Both the position numbers and the translations under genes were made by a program. Under the pieces are notes generated by a model. That model saw only the letters and a list, made by a program, of their open reading frames with translations. It searched no databases and was not told the DNA's origin. From Spirogloea muscicola (taxonomy: Eukaryota > Streptophyta > Zygnematophyceae > Spirogloeales > Spirogloeaceae): DNA of 17,946 nucleotides. Shown here piece after piece: positions 17,370 to 17,946 of the stretch. The stretch's first letter is position 1; the number at the start of each line of letters is the position of its first letter. Where the stretch lies: contig WELB01000044.1 of the NCBI GenBank assembly GCA_009602725.1, forward strand, positions 513,030 to 530,975, written 5' to 3'.

Positions 17370-17946
17370 TTTGTGGCTGGGCGAGGCCAGCCCAAAAAGC
17401 AAGCGCGGCCAGATTAACTGGTGGCTGGGAGAGGCCAGCCCAAAAGAATGGACAAGGGCTGAAGGAGTCGGAGTGCTAAGGACTGAGACAGCAGTAAGGC
17501 CAGAAGAAGCCGGATGGTTCAGATAGAAAGGCGCGCGGGGCGCATGAAATGAAAAGGGAGGCCAATTCAAGCCAATACACAGTTCAAGCAGAGGCGAGTG
17601 CAAATTAAACAAGGCTACATAATACAGAGACCTGAACTAAGGTGCCTGAGGTGACATTAGTACCGACGGGAGAGCACAAACAAATCGGACAAGCTAACTT
17701 GGGGAGCTGGAGCGCCGCCACGAAAGCCGGAGGCCTGACTTAGAGCGCGCCCTGCACGTTGATGAAGAGCCAATGCTTGCGAGCGCAGCAAACAAAGCGA
17801 GAGCCGCATTCTATAATATGCAATTAAGGCCTGTGGAATGCTGGAGTGGCCCAAGCTGCCCCCCCGACTTTTACGACGCGCATCAACCAGCCTGGCCAGA
17901 TGCTGGATCAGGGAGGACCATTTCACGCCGTAGCCGCCGTAGATAT
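17370..17946 (-). mobile_element. LINE-like retrotransposon 3' portion, copy E, running off the window
   Basis: On the minus strand the frame enters at the window edge with IYGGYGVKWSSLIQHLARLV and continues through YYRMRLSLCLLRSQALALHQ to SLSDLFVLSRRY-stop (TAA 17655-17657). The order and spacing match copy B (DIHGCYGGRWSSLLSLLA, then CYRMRLSMSLQRSQALALH). The 3' UTR holds the block shared with copies C and D (about 17530-17572) and ends in two hairpins at 17440-17423 and 17392-17375. The D-threonine aldolase start follows about 50 bases later in the same orientation. The frame is open to the edge, so the 5' extent is unknown. Confidence 0.6.
17375..17440 (-). repeat. Two direct copies of a GGCTGG/CCAGCC hairpin
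   Basis: GGCTGG-N6-CCAGCC occurs at 17375-17392 and 17423-17440, 48 bases apart, each with CCCAAAA on one side, so the minus strand reads TTTTGGGCTGGCC and on. Related hairpins occur at 13286-13302, 13805-13824, 13918-13937 and 14459-14477. In the retrotransposon setting they probably mark element 3' ends. Confidence 0.6.

Noticed and set aside
1-17946. Bacterial operon, CRISPR array, or defence or phage system
   Set aside because: There are no regularly spaced repeats and no clustered same-strand genes, and all recognised genes are intron-bearing eukaryotic families.

Overview
This is a fragment of a nuclear genome, most likely from the green lineage (a green alga, either chlorophyte or streptophyte). 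Four recognisable genes are each split by short (57-337 base) introns with GT/AG ends, mostly finishing in gcag. Coding sequence is GC-rich, start codons sit in GGCC-ATG contexts behind (CGG)n runs, and a plant-type BAHD acyltransferase lies beside an algal-type D-threonine aldolase. There are no operons, Shine-Dalgarno-led genes, tRNA or rRNA. One N (13164) marks a draft assembly. The species cannot be fixed from the sequence alone.

Layout. 1-980 is very GC-rich, with two (CGG)n-ATG start contexts (51 and 459), a short Lys/Ser-rich reading frame (116-246) and a symmetric cluster of TGACG sites (341-373); the genes starting here are not recognised. 1908-4909 (+) is a complete seven-exon WDR70-type WD40 gene. 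4910-6022 is largely empty. 6023-6831 (+) is a decayed partial duplicate of the WDR70 gene that still carries its first intron. 7428-10196 (+) is a many-exon BAHD (HXXXD) acyltransferase with both signature motifs but an in-frame TGA. Converging on it is 10349-13155 (-), an eight-exon Golgi-type glycosyltransferase resembling the GT23 (FUT8/NodZ) fucosyltransferases. 13260-14890 is a nest of retrotransposon pieces. 14976-17326 (-) is a seven-exon D-threonine aldolase with a transit-peptide-like N terminus, and 17370-17946 (-) is another retrotransposon 3' end running off the window.

Mobile DNA. A single repeat family, which I interpret as 5'-truncated non-LTR (LINE-like) retrotransposon 3' ends, occurs about five times. 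Four copies share a protein C terminus (a conserved Ser-Asp and a final Arg-x-Tyr). The copies also share pieces of 3' UTR and a short GGGCTGGC/GCCAGCCC-type hairpin.

The most notable pattern is that three of the four recognised genes (BAHD, glycosyltransferase, D-threonine aldolase) each have one of these 3' ends directly upstream of the start codon and in the same orientation. The four genes have no obvious shared pathway: one is chromatin/RNA-related, two are enzymes of specialised or amino-acid metabolism, and one is secretory. They look like ordinary eukaryotic neighbours.
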